A stretch of DNA of 53,177 bases, from NCBI GenBank assembly GCA_002027195.1, contig MWJO01000055.1, positions 1 to 53,177 of the forward strand. The letters run 5' to 3'. Positions 10,550 to 20,653 of this stretch are shown here, one piece after another. The notes under the pieces are model-generated. The model made no database searches. It was not told where the DNA came from and saw only the letters and a program-made list of their open reading frames with translations. Position numbers and translations under genes: made by a program. Positions within the stretch are counted from its first letter, which is position 1; every line of letters begins with the position of its first letter. The stretch comes from Streptomyces sp. GKU 895. GTDB lineage: Bacteria > Actinomycetota > Actinomycetes > Streptomycetales > Streptomycetaceae.

Positions 10550-10676
10550 CGGCGACGGGTCCTTTCAGCGGGAGCGCAAAGCCCCGTCAGCGTGCATGGA
10601 CCTCGTTGACCGGATGCTGATCCAACCTGACCGGCCGATCAGGAAGGCGGACCGGTGCTGTGCGAGGCTGCACGGC

Positions 10677-11357
10677 ATGCGCATCCTGGTGGTCGAAGAC
10701 GAAGTGGACCTTGCCCACACCCTGCACACCGGCCTGAGCGCCGAGGGCTACAGCGTCGACCTCGCCCACGACGGCCGGCAGGGGCTGTGGATGGCCCGTA
10801 CCGGCGAATACGCCCTGGTCGTCCTGGACTTGATGCTGCCCGGACTCAACGGCTACAAGGTCTGCGCCCAACTGCGCCGGGAAGGCAACTCCACCCCCAT
10901 CCTGGTGCTCACCGCCAAGGACGGCGACTGGGACCAGGCAGAGGCCCTGGACACGGGGGCCGACGACTACCTGGCCAAACCGTTCTCCTACGTGGTGCTC
11001 GTCGCACGTCTGCGGGCCCTGGTCAGACGGGCCGCCACGGTCGCCCCGACCGTCCTCGCCGTGGGCGACCTCTCACTGGACGTCGCCGGCCGGATCTGTC
11101 GCCGGGCCGGGGTCCGGGTGGAACTCACCCCCCGGGAGTTCGCCGTACTCGAACTGCTCGCGCGACGGGCGGGCCAGGCGGTCTCCAAGGCGGATCTGCT
11201 GTATCACGCGTGGCCCGACGAAGCCTGGGATCCCAACCTGGTGGAGGCCCGGGTCAGCGCGCTGCGCAAGAAGGTGGACGCCGCGTTCCGCCGGCAGTCC
11301 CTGCAGACCGTGCGCGGCATCGGGTACCGGCTGGTGGACGACCGTGACCGCGACTGA
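10677..11357 (+). CDS. OmpR/PhoB-family response regulator
   Basis: 226 residues from ATG 10677 (MRILVVEDEVDLA). The receiver domain has the acidic pair ED at 7-8, the phosphoacceptor Asp51 in VVLDLMLPGLNG, and the Lys in DDYLAKPFSY. The C-terminal winged helix has VELTPREFAVLELLARR, LVEARVSALRKKVD and the closing TVRGIGYRLV. The frame is open upstream but the domain begins at this ATG. The 3' end overlaps the histidine kinase start by 14 nt, so translation is coupled. The signal is unknown; the divergent glycosyltransferase is a candidate target. Confidence 0.93.
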   Translation: MRILVVEDEVDLAHTLHTGLSAEGYSVDLAHDGRQGLWMARTGEYALVVLDLMLPGLNGYKVCAQLRREGNSTPILVLTAKDGDWDQAEALDTGADDYLAKPFSYVVLVARLRALVRRAATVAPTVLAVGDLSLDVAGRICRRAGVRVELTPREFAVLELLARRAGQAVSKADLLYHAWPDEAWDPNLVEARVSALRKKVDAAFRRQSLQTVRGIGYRLVDDRDRD

Positions 11358-12838
11358 GCCGCGGCGCCGCTGGTGGCCGCGTTCGGTACGAGCCCGCGCG
11401 GCCCTGGCCGCCGCCGTCACCGCCGCCGTGATCCTCACCGGCATCGGCTGGTGGGTACATCACGAGGTCTACCGCCAGAGCACGCAGATCGCCGAGGAAC
11501 AGGCCCGCAGGCATCTCCTCGCCCTCGTCGACCAGTTGAACGACGGGGTGGTTCCCGTACGCAGAAGCGCCATGCCGTACGAGGTCGTCGCGACCGGCCG
11601 ACGCTCCGCCGTCGCCTCCGGCGGCGGCATGGACAACTTCGCTGACGGCACCCGCCATGTGCTGCCGGCCCCTTCCGCGCCCTCTGCCCCGGTGGACGAC
11701 ACCGCGGAATGGTCCTACACGGTCCGGCCCCTGCGCATACCCGTGCGCCGCGACTACGACCCCGGGAACGAATTCGACCTGGCCGGCGGGACCTACCCGG
11801 TCCTGTACGCCGATGTCCGTGCCACTGACCTGAGCGGCGACAAAGCCGCCGCTCTGGGCGTGCGGCCCGAGGCCACGCTACGGGCCTATGTGGTCGTGCT
11901 CCCCGACACGGCCGAGGCGATCACCCGCACCACCGACGGCCTGCTGCTGCGGGCCGGACTCGTCGGGCTCGTACTGATCGCCGCCGCCGCGTACTTCACC
12001 GTGCGCATCGCGCTGCGGCCGGTCGAGGCCATCCGCGTCCTCACCGCCTCGGTCACCCCGAACGACCCTCGCGAACGCGTCACCGTCCCCGCGACCGGCC
12101 ACGAGATCGCCGCCCTGGCCACCACCATCAACGCCACCCTGCAACGCCTCGACACCGCCGCCGCCCAGCAACGCCGTTTCGTCGCGGACGCCGCCCACGA
12201 ACTGCGCAGCCCCCTCACCACGCTGCTCACCAGCCTGGAAGTCGCACTCGCCTACCCGGAGCGCACCGACTGGCCCGCCGCGGCCACCACCGCCGCACGG
12301 CAGACCCGCCGCCTCCAGGCCCTCGCCGAAGACCTGCTGCTCCTCGCCCGCCTCGACACCCGCACCCCACCACCACCGACCTCGAACCGTCGACCTGACC
12401 GCCCTCGCCGGCCGGCTCGCCGAGCAATACCCCCTCACCGAACGGCCGTTGACCCTCACCTGCGACAGCACCGCCCCCGCATACGTGCGCGGAAATCCCG
12501 ACGAATACGAACGCCTGCTGCGCAACCTGGTCGACAACGCCGCCCGCCACGCCACGCACCGCATCCAGATCACGGTCCGAACTGAAGCTGAGGGGGTCAT
12601 CCTCACCGTGCACGACGACGGCCCCGGCATCCCCGCCGAGCACACCGAGCGCATCTTCGAACGCTTCGTCCGTCTCGACGACGCCCGCTCCCGGGACCAC
12701 GGCGGCACCGGCCTGGGCCTCGCCATCGCCCGCGACCTGGCCCACCGCCACCACGGCACCCTCACCCTCGCCCCCCGGACCCTGGGGGCATGCTTCGAAC
12801 TACGCCTCCCCCGATCCCCCACCCCGGCCGAGAAATAA
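11344..12838 (+). CDS. Sensor histidine kinase partner of the OmpR regulator, one frame change
   Basis: GTG 11344 overlaps the regulator stop. Order: membrane helix near residues 17-40, extracytoplasmic sensor of ~150 residues, second helix (GLVGLVLIAAAAYFTV), HAMP-like linker, H-box AAHELRSPLTT, then the ATPase domain with N-box LVDNAARHA, G1 DDGPGIP, and G2 GGTGLGLAIA. The frame changes between about 12355 and 12390, just after LLLLARLD; the rest continues from TVDLTALAGRLAEQY to the stop at 12838. Corrected length is about 498 residues. All catalytic boxes survive, so a consensus error is as likely as inactivation. Confidence 0.85.
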
Positions 12839-12869
12839 CGTCCTTGCCCGCGCCGGCCTGCGCGGCTCA

Positions 12870-13518
12870 GGATCACCGGCCGCTTCCCCGCACGACCGCC
12901 GTGCCGGTCATCGTGGCGCAGCACCGCCGGAACGGCTCCGAGCCATGAGCGGTCCCGGCCGAAAAGGACGTTCCGCAGACGCTCTGGCTGCGCATCGCTC
13001 TCCCCCGTCAACGCGGCGTTGTTCACCGAGGCCTGGTGGGCCTCCACGAGACGGCAGTCCGCCGACACCGCGTCCCCGGGGACGAGATCGCGTGCGGGCA
13101 ACTCCTGCCGTTCCCCGCCGCGCAGCACCCGGCAGGTATGCGGGACCATCGCCTGGAGCGACTCGGCGGTGCGCTCGGCGGAGTACTCCTGGAAGAAGCC
13201 GATCGCCGCGTTCAGCAGCACCACGCAGGCGATCGCCAGGGCCAGCTGCAAGGTGCCCGTGTCCCGGGGATTCTGCAGTCCGTACGCCAGAAAGGTGATC
13301 GCGGAGGCGACGAGCAGCACTACCGCGAACAGGTCCGTTAACTGGCCGACGAGGTCCCGCCACCAGGCCCTGCGCCGGGGCCGGGGCAGTTCGTTGGCGC
13401 CGTACCGCTCCCGTCGCGCGGCCGCTTCCGGGGGCGTGAGGCCGCGTGGGGAAGTGTCCAGGGCCGAGTAGACGTCCCGAGTGGCCAGGGTCTGCACCCC
13501 AAGGCCGTCGGTCGTCAT
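12870..13518 (-). pseudogene. Remnant of a P-type cation-transporting ATPase (N-terminal part only)
   Basis: From ATG 13518: MTTDGLGVQTL..., a cation-ATPase N-terminal domain (GLTPPEAAARRERYGANELP), the first two membrane helices (DLFAVVLLVASAITFLAYG, VVLLNAAIGFFQEY) and the actuator domain including NNAALTGESD. The stretch LVPGDAVSADCRLVEA is short by about eight residues between two GD dipeptides. After TGESD the frame decays, with TGTAVVRGSGR recognisable in another frame near 12880-12920. The DKTGT phosphorylation domain and all later parts are absent. It lies tail to tail with the histidine kinase and no longer encodes a pump. Confidence 0.75.
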
Positions 13519-14075
13519 GATGCCGCCAGGCGTACGGCGTCGAGGCGACCGGGGGCGTGGCGGGCGGCCGTGGCCTCGTCGTGGGTCCGTCCTTTCGCGT
13601 CGCGATCCCGGCACCGGCGATCGCATGCGGTGCCCGAGGCGGCGCACAGGCAGCGGTGATCCCTCAAGAATCCGCGCCGCCCGCCCTCGCGGACGCGGGC
13701 GTAAGACCCCGAGGCAGAGCCGTTCGGTCCCCGCGGGTGCCTGTGCACTCGTCGGACGGAGGGTGGGCGAACCCGCGCGAACGGCTCGGTGAACCCGGCA
13801 CGTTCGCCGCCTGGAACAGGGTGGACCCGAGCCGTGGACGGGTCGTCGCCGGTTGCCGCCCGGCGTGGACCGGATGCCGTCGACGGGGGGACCGACCGGC
13901 CCTAGCCGACGGAATGGGAGGGGGCGGAGTTTGACGGACGAGGGGTGTCGGCTGTCCGGCCCCCGCCAGGAGCAGAGAGGGGACCATCGTGCTCACGATC
14001 AGGCAGGCCACATCGGGGTTCCCCGTCCGCGTGTGGGAGTGCGGTGTTGTTCGGGGCGGGTGTGAGCCAGGGGGC
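13519..14075. other. Gap without supported gene; one GGG-N9-CCC box
   Basis: About 560 bp between the ATPase remnant and the DUF385-family gene. Open frames here lack family features and look like G+C-driven shadows. The only element I can name is the 15-bp box at 13888-13902 (GGGACCGACCGGCCC), about 175 bp before the GTG at 14076. It matches the motif seen repeatedly through the next 10 kb. Confidence 0.45.
13888..13902. promoter_or_regulatory. DosR/DevR-like box (GGGACCGACCGGCCC)
   Basis: A 15-bp imperfect palindrome with GGG...CCC ends, in the upstream region of the deazaflavin nitroreductase / stress-protein pair. It shares the ends and inner C..G pair with boxes at 17258, 17279, 19804, 22467, 22500, 23902 and 24022. 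Assignment to a dormancy regulator is by resemblance only. Confidence 0.35.
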
Positions 14076-14573
14076 GTGACGACTCCGCACGTCCGCTGCG
14101 CCGGTTCGACCGGTGGATGTACCGCGGCGGCCGCCCGGGCCGCCTGGCACGCGTGATGATTCGGCAGAAGGTGCTCGCCTCCTCGGCGGGGCTGACACCG
14201 CAGCGCCTGGTCACGATGAAGGTGCCCGGGCGTCGCACGGGCCGGCTCGTCTCTCTGCCTCTGGTGGTCGCCGACCACTATTTGGTGGCGATGCTCGGCA
14301 ACGACGCGAACTGGGTGCGCAACGTCCGTGCGGCCGAGGACCATGTGGTGTTGCGGCATGCCCGTGCCCGGGCCGTGCGCCTGGTGGAGGTCGCGGTTGG
14401 TGACCGCGCGCCGGTCCTGCGGCGTTATCTCGCGCTCGCTCCCGGCGCCCGGGCACAACTGCGGGTGGACCGGCAGGGCCCCGCTGGAGGAGTTCGCCCG
14501 GATCGCCGAGCGGGTCCCCGTCTTCCGCATCCCGCCCGACCGACCGGAGCCGGGCACCGGGAGCGCATCATGA
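14076..14573 (+). CDS. Nitroreductase/quinone reductase of the deazaflavin (F420-type, DUF385) family, frame-interrupted
   Basis: The core reads from 14117: MYRGGRPGRLARVMIR, then VTMKVPGRRTGRLVSLPLVV, NWVRNVRAAEDHVV and GDRAPVLRRYLAL. The GRRTGR..PL pattern is typical of the F420-dependent split-barrel family. Near 14475 the frame must shift to continue as PLEEFARIAERVPVFRI and stop at 14573. The likely start is GTG 14076 after CAGGGGG, which needs one more frame change near 14095; ATG 14117 lacks a ribosome site. Such proteins reduce quinones or nitro compounds with deazaflavin cofactor and often sit in dormancy regulons. Either frame errors or recent decay. Confidence 0.6.
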
Positions 14574-14576
14574 CCA

Positions 14577-15116
14577 CCGCGTCATCAGTCTGCACGTCCT
14601 GGGCCGCGCGCGATGCCCGGCTGTCACTGTCCGAGCGGGCGACCCCGCCGTCGAGGAGGCCGGGGGCACCCCTCCGCGACGGACAACGACGAGGTCGTGG
14701 TGGGCGTGGAAGAGCCGGGACCGCCCCCGACGCCCTGTTGGAATTCGCGTTCGCCACCGCCGAGCCACGCGGAATGCGGGTCCGTGCCGCACGGGCCCTG
14801 CCGCTGTCCAGCCTGGTGCCTTATCCGCACACGATGGCCGCCGGGCGCCCCGACAGCCGCTACCAGGCGGAGGAACGGGCACAGCTGGCGGCCACGCTGG
14901 CACCCTGGCGCGACAAGTTCCCCGACGTCCCCGTCACCGAACAGGTCTCGACCGGTCCGGCCGCGGCCGTGTTGCTGTACGCCGCGGCGCGCAGAGGACT
15001 CGTGGTCGTGAGCCGCCGCCATAATCCGTCCCATCTGACCTGGAAACTCGGGCCGGTGGGCGCACACCGCGCTGCACCACGCACACTGCCCGGTCGCCGT
15101 CGTCCCGCACGACTGA
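14577..15116 (+). pseudogene. Universal stress protein (UspA) remnant, N-terminal domain lost
   Basis: Pieces in several frames form one Usp arrangement. The end of a first Usp domain (HVLGRARCPAVTVR) is followed by the second domain start DNDEVVVGVEE near 14690, its body PDALLEFAFATAEPRGMRVRAARALPL and LLYAAARRGLVVVSRR, and, after a shift near 15055, the family's typical ending AHTALHHAHCPVAVVPHD with TGA at 15114-15116. Most of the first Usp domain is missing, so this is not explained by a single indel. Tandem Usp proteins are typical of actinobacterial hypoxia and dormancy regulons, which fits the neighbourhood. Confidence 0.6.
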
Positions 15117-15349
15117 GCCGCTCGGCGTCCGAGCAGCCCGGTCATGCGATAGTTGACCTGATCGCGGTCCTGGCGCCCGACGGCGCCCTGACGGCGTGGG
15201 AACACCGGGCGGGACGCTGAATCGCACTCATGCCCGCTGCAACAAGGGGCGCACCCAGAGCAGGTCGCCCGTGGCCCTGCACACCGCGGCACTCGAAACG
15301 CAAGGGCCGCTCCTCCCTCGTACCCGCGCCCCGGCCGGCGGAGCGTGGG

Positions 15350-15868
15350 TCAGTCGGCGTCCCCGTCGCCGCTCGACGCGGTCTTGGAGAAGCCGTCGTG
15401 CCACGCGGCCTTCGCCCCCGAATCGCCGATGCGGTACACGTCCACGGAGGCTCCCACGGCCAAGACGAGCGACAGGACTACGACCGCGATACGCACCGGA
15501 GCCGCGGACCGACGCGTGCCGCGCGAGGCGCCCGACCCCGGCGATGCCGAGCCGCGGGCTGCCCACCAGACGAAGACCGCCAGGACGAACAGGCCCCCGG
15601 CCCAGGGCAGGAGTCCATCGCCGAGCTCGGCGTGCCGACGCACCAGCGCGTCGTCGGCGACGTGTTCCTCGAGCCACTCCCCGGCCTGTGTGGCCAGCGG
15701 AACGCTCACGAGCGTGACCAGTGCCAGCAAGGGCAGCACGATGCCCATGCGCTGTGCCACGCTCGGCCAGACCGCGCAGACGGCGAGTGCCAGCGCGGTG
15801 AGGGGCACCAGCACGACGACGAAGTGCACGAGCAATACGTGCGCGGGCAGGCCGTTGATCAGGCTCAT
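15350..15868 (-). CDS. DUF2231-like small membrane protein
   Basis: 172 residues from ATG 15868, with GGAGGA upstream. It starts MSLINGLPAHVLLVHFVVV, the LPAHxLLVHF signature typical of DUF2231-type proteins. Four hydrophobic segments lie near residues 8-32, 40-60, 90-110 and 130-150, separated by a soluble loop (EWLEEHVADDALVRRHAELGD). Some relatives are linked to heme or redox chemistry, but no ligand set is proven here. It is convergent with the Usp remnant and divergent from the MsiK-like gene; a GGG-N8-CCC palindrome lies in the shared upstream gap. Confidence 0.75.
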   Translation of the reverse strand: MSLINGLPAHVLLVHFVVVLVPLTALALAVCAVWPSVAQRMGIVLPLLALVTLVSVPLATQAGEWLEEHVADDALVRRHAELGDGLLPWAGGLFVLAVFVWWAARGSASPGSGASRGTRRSAAPVRIAVVVLSLVLAVGASVDVYRIGDSGAKAAWHDGFSKTASSGDGDAD

Positions 15869-15973
15869 GAGAGTCCTCCAGCAGGCTGGTCGACCGATGT
15901 GTCCAAGGCGCGCGCCAGCCTGGCACAGCAACTTCTCAGCTTCTTCTGAGCGCCGGCCGTGACGGTGGCGGCG

Positions 15974-15987
15974 GGGCCAGCCGGCCC
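15974..15987. promoter_or_regulatory. GGG-N8-CCC box between divergent genes (GGGCCAGCCGGCCC)
   Basis: A 14-bp palindrome with perfect 5-bp arms (GGGCC/GGCCC) in the gap between the DUF2231-like gene (minus, starts 15868) and the MsiK-like gene (plus, starts 16122). It is 106 bp and 135 bp from the two starts. The inner positions match the other island boxes less well. Confidence 0.3.
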
Positions 15988-16121
15988 GGTTGGCAGGGAC
16001 GGAGGGGACCTGCCGTGCCGCCGCGCGTTGTTCGAGCCTGAAGGTGCGGCGCGCAGTCACACCCCTCGTGACGTTCACCCGTACCGGGTGCTGTCGGGGG
16101 CATCAGGGGAGGGGAAAGATT

Positions 16122-17236
<1,115 letters not shown>

Positions 17237-17257
17237 TCAAAATGCCCGCCCCGACTT

Positions 17258-17293
17258 GGGCCGAACGACCCGCCTGCAGGGACCGGTCGGTCC
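17258..17293. promoter_or_regulatory. Two DosR/DevR-like boxes upstream of the CNB-domain gene
   Basis: GGGCCGAACGACCC at 17258-17271 and GGGACCGGTCGGTCC at 17279-17293. Their starts are 21 bp apart, two helical turns, as expected for cooperative binding. They lie 118-153 bp before ATG 17411. They share half-site form with boxes at 22467, 22500 and 23902. Confidence 0.45.
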
Positions 17294-17410
17294 GTGTTGC
17301 CCTACCGGTGCTGCGCCCACGCTGGGAGCGGCCCTCCCCCGCCTCGGGAGGAAAACGATGCCGATCAGTACGGACCCGGGCCGCAGCCGACACGAGCGAC
17401 GGGAAATGGA

Positions 17411-17866
17411 ATGATGACGTCTATCAGCCTCATGGACGCGATCCTCCCGGCCGAGCACCGGGAGCGGCTCATGGGCATCGCCCGCGAAGTCTCCTTCGAC
17501 GTGAACACCCGCCTGTTCGAGGAGGGCGGGCGAGCCGACCGGTTCTGGAGCGTGCGGACGGGCGTCGTCGCCCTCGATCTGCATGTGCCCGGACGCCGCT
17601 CGCCCGTCATCGAATCCCTTGGGCACGGTGAACTGGTCGGCTGGTCCTGGCACTTCCCGCCCCACGTCTGGCAGTTCGGGGCCCAGGTCACACATCCGGT
17701 GCGGGCCTGGGAGTTCGACGCGGTCGACGTACGGCAGATGTGCGCCGCCGACCCGGAGTTCGGCCGGGCGGTCGCGGTCTGGGTCGGCCGGGTGGTCGCA
17801 CACCGGCTGCACGCGGCCCGCATCCGGCTGCTCGACCTGTACGCCCCGTACGGCAACCGGTCATGA
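17411..17866 (+). CDS. Cyclic-nucleotide-binding-domain (Crp/Fnr-like) protein without DNA-binding domain
   Basis: 151 residues from ATG 17411 (or 17414), following a GA-rich ribosome site. A cupin-type cNMP-binding fold is visible: LFEEGGRADRFWSVRTGVVALDL, IESLGHGELVGWSWHFPPHVWQFGAQV, then a helical end. The helix-turn-helix that would follow in Crp/Fnr proteins is absent; the protein ends at LDLYAPYGNRS. It therefore may sense a ligand or redox state and act through a partner. Two palindromic boxes in its upstream region and its place in the island suggest hypoxia-type control. Confidence 0.8.
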   Translation: MMTSISLMDAILPAEHRERLMGIAREVSFDVNTRLFEEGGRADRFWSVRTGVVALDLHVPGRRSPVIESLGHGELVGWSWHFPPHVWQFGAQVTHPVRAWEFDAVDVRQMCAADPEFGRAVAVWVGRVVAHRLHAARIRLLDLYAPYGNRS

Positions 17867-17899
17867 GCCGATGCCCAGGCCGACACCGATCAGGGCGTC

Positions 17900-17913
17900 G
17901 GGACCGATAGCCC
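17900..17913. promoter_or_regulatory. Weak GGG-N8-CCC box before the DUF4389 gene
   Basis: GGGACCGATAGCCC, 107 bp before ATG 18020. The outer GGG/CCC and the GGGACC half-site match the island motif, but the second half-site is poor. Confidence 0.25.
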
Positions 17914-18019
17914 GGCGCCCACCCCCGGTCGGCCCTCGCGGCTTGCTCGGCCCGGTCGGCACGGTGGTGACGGGACCTGCCCGAGGCACGGTGGCCCCGG
18001 AGTGAAGGAGCTGATCGCC

Positions 18020-18691
18020 ATGACGACCCTGGCAGGAGTCCCGGACCGTCCGGTCCGGGTCACCGCTGTGCTCGACGCATCGCTGTCGCGATGGCTGTGG
18101 CTCGTGAAGTGGATCCTGGTGATTCCGCACTACGTGGTGCTGTTCTTCCTCTGGGTCGGCTTCGCCGCGGTGAGCGTGATCGCGTTCTTCGCCATCCTGT
18201 TCACCGGGCGCTACCCACGCTCGCTGTTCGACTTCAATCTGGGTGTGCTGCGCTGGAGTTGGCGGGTCGCCTACTACTCGTACGGCGCCCTGGGCACCGA
18301 CCGCTACCCGCCGTTCAGCCTGGGCGAGGAGCCGGGGTATCCGGCCCGGCTGGACATCGCCTACCCCGAGCGCCTGTCCCGCGGCCTGGTGCTGGTGAAG
18401 TGGTGGCTGCTGGCGATCCCGCACTACGTCGTCGTCGGCTTCTTCCTCGGCGGCTGGCACCTCGGCTGGTGGTCCGGCGGACTCGTCGCCGTGCTGACGG
18501 TCATCGCCGGCGTGATCCTGGCCGCCACCGAGAAGTACCCGAGGCACCTGTTCGACCTGATCCTGGGCCTGAACCGGTGGGTGCTGCGGGTCGCCGCCTA
18601 CGTCGCACTGATGACGGACACGTATCCGCCGTTCCGGCTGGACATGGGCGGCTCGGAACCGGCCGGGCCGGACCACCCCCAGGAGCCGTGA
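18020..18691 (+). CDS. DUF4389-family membrane protein
   Basis: 223 residues. ATG 18020 is preferred over the in-frame GTG 18002 because AAGGAG lies 9 nt before it. The protein is an internal duplication. Each half has a hydrophobic hairpin beginning WLVKWILVIPHYVV or LVKWWLLAIPHYVV, then GRYPRSLFDFNLGVLRW or EKYPRHLFDLILGLNRW, and a D(R/T)YPPF motif. This pattern defines DUF4389. Function is unknown; family members recur in actinobacterial stress islands. It is convergent with the Acg-type nitroreductase. Confidence 0.85.
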   Translation: MTTLAGVPDRPVRVTAVLDASLSRWLWLVKWILVIPHYVVLFFLWVGFAAVSVIAFFAILFTGRYPRSLFDFNLGVLRWSWRVAYYSYGALGTDRYPPFSLGEEPGYPARLDIAYPERLSRGLVLVKWWLLAIPHYVVVGFFLGGWHLGWWSGGLVAVLTVIAGVILAATEKYPRHLFDLILGLNRWVLRVAAYVALMTDTYPPFRLDMGGSEPAGPDHPQEP

Positions 18692-18723
18692 GCACCGCCG
18701 CGGGCAGCGTGTCCTCAGGCCGT

Positions 18724-19730
18724 TCAGTCGTCCTGCCGATCCTCCGGCGCCTCGAACAGCGTGTGCGGTGCGTGCCGGGGCGTGGCGGGGCCCTCCGGAC
18801 CGTACCCGAGGCGGATCAGCATCTGGGCGTGCCCGTCGCGGCCGGGTGTCGGGCTCAGTGCCTGGCGCAGGTCCGGCCACTCCAGCGGCTGGTGCAACAG
18901 GGATGTGCGCAGGCCCCGCACCGTGGCGGCCAGGAGGGCGTGTTCGAGCGCCTGGCCGGCCCGCAGCCAGTCCGTGCGGCGGTCGTGCTCGGTGGTCAGC
19001 AGGGCGATCATCGGGTCGGTCTCGAACGGCTGGGACGGCAGCCGGTCGGTGTGCCGTTGCGCGGTGAAGTCCCGCATGGGCAGCCGTTCGTAGGAGTCCT
19101 GCGGTCCGAGGACGGCCTGCGGAAGTCCGACGTCGGCGGGTTCGTCCCCGTCGCGGTGCACCCAGCGGCGGCTCTCGGCACCGCGGTCCGGGTCGGCCCG
19201 GTTGCGGCGTTCGGCCTCGGCGGTCACGCGGAGCAGGTGGTCCCTCTCATCGGCCGCCGGGAAGGTGAGAAGAGCCCCCTCCCGGCGCGCGGCCTCGGCG
19301 AGCTCCGCACGCAGCGGTGCGGGCAGCGGCTTCGCGGAGAAGGGCAGCCGGCTGCTGTGCCGGCGTCGGATCGCCTCGTAGAGGCCGTCTCGATGCCCTG
19401 TTGCCGCCCGGGACGGGGCGCCCGTCAGGCGGACGGTGGCGAGCAGACGCGGCTCGTCCGGAACGGGCAGCAGCCGGGTGACGGGGCACCAGCCGAAGTG
19501 GGCGACGGCGACACGGAGGTTGAACACGGATGCGCCCACCGACACGTGCAGGGCACGGCCCATGGGTCGGCGTGGCGCAGTCCACGCCCCGGGGCGGCAC
19601 GGACCTGGAGGGTGATGGTCTCGGAGTCCCGGCGGTAGCGCCACGGCTGCGTGTTGAAGATGGAGGGTGCCGCGACTGCGGCTGCGAGGCAGGCCTCCAA
19701 GGTCGAGGCGTCAAGGGTCGCGGAATGCAT
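18724..19730 (-). CDS. Acg-family FMN-binding nitroreductase-like protein, one frame change
   Basis: Start ATG 19730 with GGAGG 5-6 nt upstream. The N-terminus LEACLAAAVAAPSIFNTQPWRYR is typical of the Acg (Rv2032-like) family, with the SxxNTQPW flavin-binding pattern. Near 19562-19568 the frame shifts, and the rest reads DPMGRALHVSVGASVFNLRVAVA, RRHSSRLPFSAKPLP, then LRAGQALEHALLAATVRGL to the stop at 18724. Corrected length ~335 residues is normal. In mycobacteria this family is DosR-controlled and may sequester flavin rather than reduce nitro drugs; the role here is inferred. A perfect palindrome lies ~75 bp upstream. Confidence 0.8.
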
Positions 19731-20080
19731 GGAATCCTCCTCGCAGGCCCGAGGTCGCAAGATGCCTTCCTTCGAGAGTGAGAGCCCGGGGTTTCCATGG
19801 CGAGGGACCGGTGGTCCCTCTTCGGGGTCCGCTCGGGCACACCCCGATCGTGCCGGCCGTGTGGGCCGTCTTCGTGCTGAGCGGCGTGCTGGTCGGCACG
19901 TAAAGGACGACCTGGTCCGGGCGAAGGTCCCCTGGACGGGGTCGGTGGGGCAGCGAGTGGGGCCGGGTGGAACCGGAGTGGCGACGCAGCATCACGCGAG
20001 GGCGAACGCATGAGGCCGCAACCGCACCAGGCCCCACCCGCCGGCCGGGCCGGCCGCCGCCCTCGGGACACCGGCACTTC
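19731..20080. other. Intergenic region upstream of the Acg-type gene
   Basis: About 350 bp between the Acg-type gene start and the 3' end of the membrane gene at 20081, both on the minus strand. No supported gene. It contains the palindrome at 19802-19820, which probably marks the Acg promoter. Confidence 0.5.
19802..19820. promoter_or_regulatory. Perfect DosR/DevR-like box, GAGGGACC-GGT-GGTCCCTC
   Basis: An 8-bp perfect inverted repeat with a 3-bp centre, 72-90 bp upstream of the Acg-type start (19730, minus). It is the most symmetric of the 15-bp boxes in the window. DosR boxes of mycobacteria have GGGACT/AGTCCC half-sites; the likeness here is in GGGACC/GGTCCC. Confidence 0.5.
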
Positions 20081-20650
20081 CTATCGCGGGCCCCGCCTGC
20101 GGTCCGCCGTGATGCGGTGGCGGGACATGCGGGCGTACGTGGCGGCGAGGACGAGGAAGGCACCGAGGATCGCGGTAGGGGCCATGGCGACCGCCACCCC
20201 CGCCCCACCCCTCCCCGGGCCCGCGGCCATGAGAAGGGTCTCCGCGATCAGCGCGACCACCACGCCGCAGGCGACGAGGGCGGCGAACACATAATGCTCC
20301 ATGCGGCCCTGCGACCGGCCGTGCCGCGGCGCAGTGGGTTCCAGCGTCGCCCAGTGGCGGGCGACCTCCCGCGTCTCGGCCCTCTGTTGCGCTCCGGCAT
20401 GCGCGCGCAGCACAGAGGTACCGGCGGCGCCCGCCACGGCCACTGCGCACGGCACCGGCCACATGACGCCCACCAGCAAGAGCAGCGCCACGGCGCCTGC
20501 CGTGCTCCAGCCCGTCAGACACGCGATAGCCGCCGTACGACGGGAGACGGGGCGGTCGTCTCGCGCTCGCAGGTCGGTGAGGGCGGGCAGGTACCAGGCG
20601 CAGCCGGACACGGTCACCAGTGCGACGCCCAGCCCCAGTACGCGGGTCAT
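20081..20650 (-). CDS. Membrane protein in the ctaD operon, function unknown
   Basis: 189 residues, starting 3 nt after the ctaD stop, so almost certainly cotranslated. Four hydrophobic segments lie near residues 3-22, 44-75, 118-140 and 150-172. Between them is a soluble stretch with QQRAETREVARHWATLEPTAPRHGRSQGR. I do not recognise a family. Position suggests an oxidase accessory or assembly role, which is inference only. Confidence 0.65.
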   Translation of the reverse strand: MTRVLGLGVALVTVSGCAWYLPALTDLRARDDRPVSRRTAAIACLTGWSTAGAVALLLLVGVMWPVPCAVAVAGAAGTSVLRAHAGAQQRAETREVARHWATLEPTAPRHGRSQGRMEHYVFAALVACGVVVALIAETLLMAAGPGRGGAGVAVAMAPTAILGAFLVLAATYARMSRHRITADRRRGPR

Positions 20651-20653
20651 GCT

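Noticed and set aside
10677..12838. Two-component system as the DosR/DosS-type controller of the island boxes
   Set aside because: The regulator is OmpR-type with a winged helix, not NarL/LuxR-type, and the kinase lacks GAF domains, so it does not match the DosR/DosS family.
13557..13934. Possible small genes in the 13.5-14.1 kb gap
   Set aside because: No ribosome site, no recognisable motif, and amino-acid composition typical of random high-GC frames.
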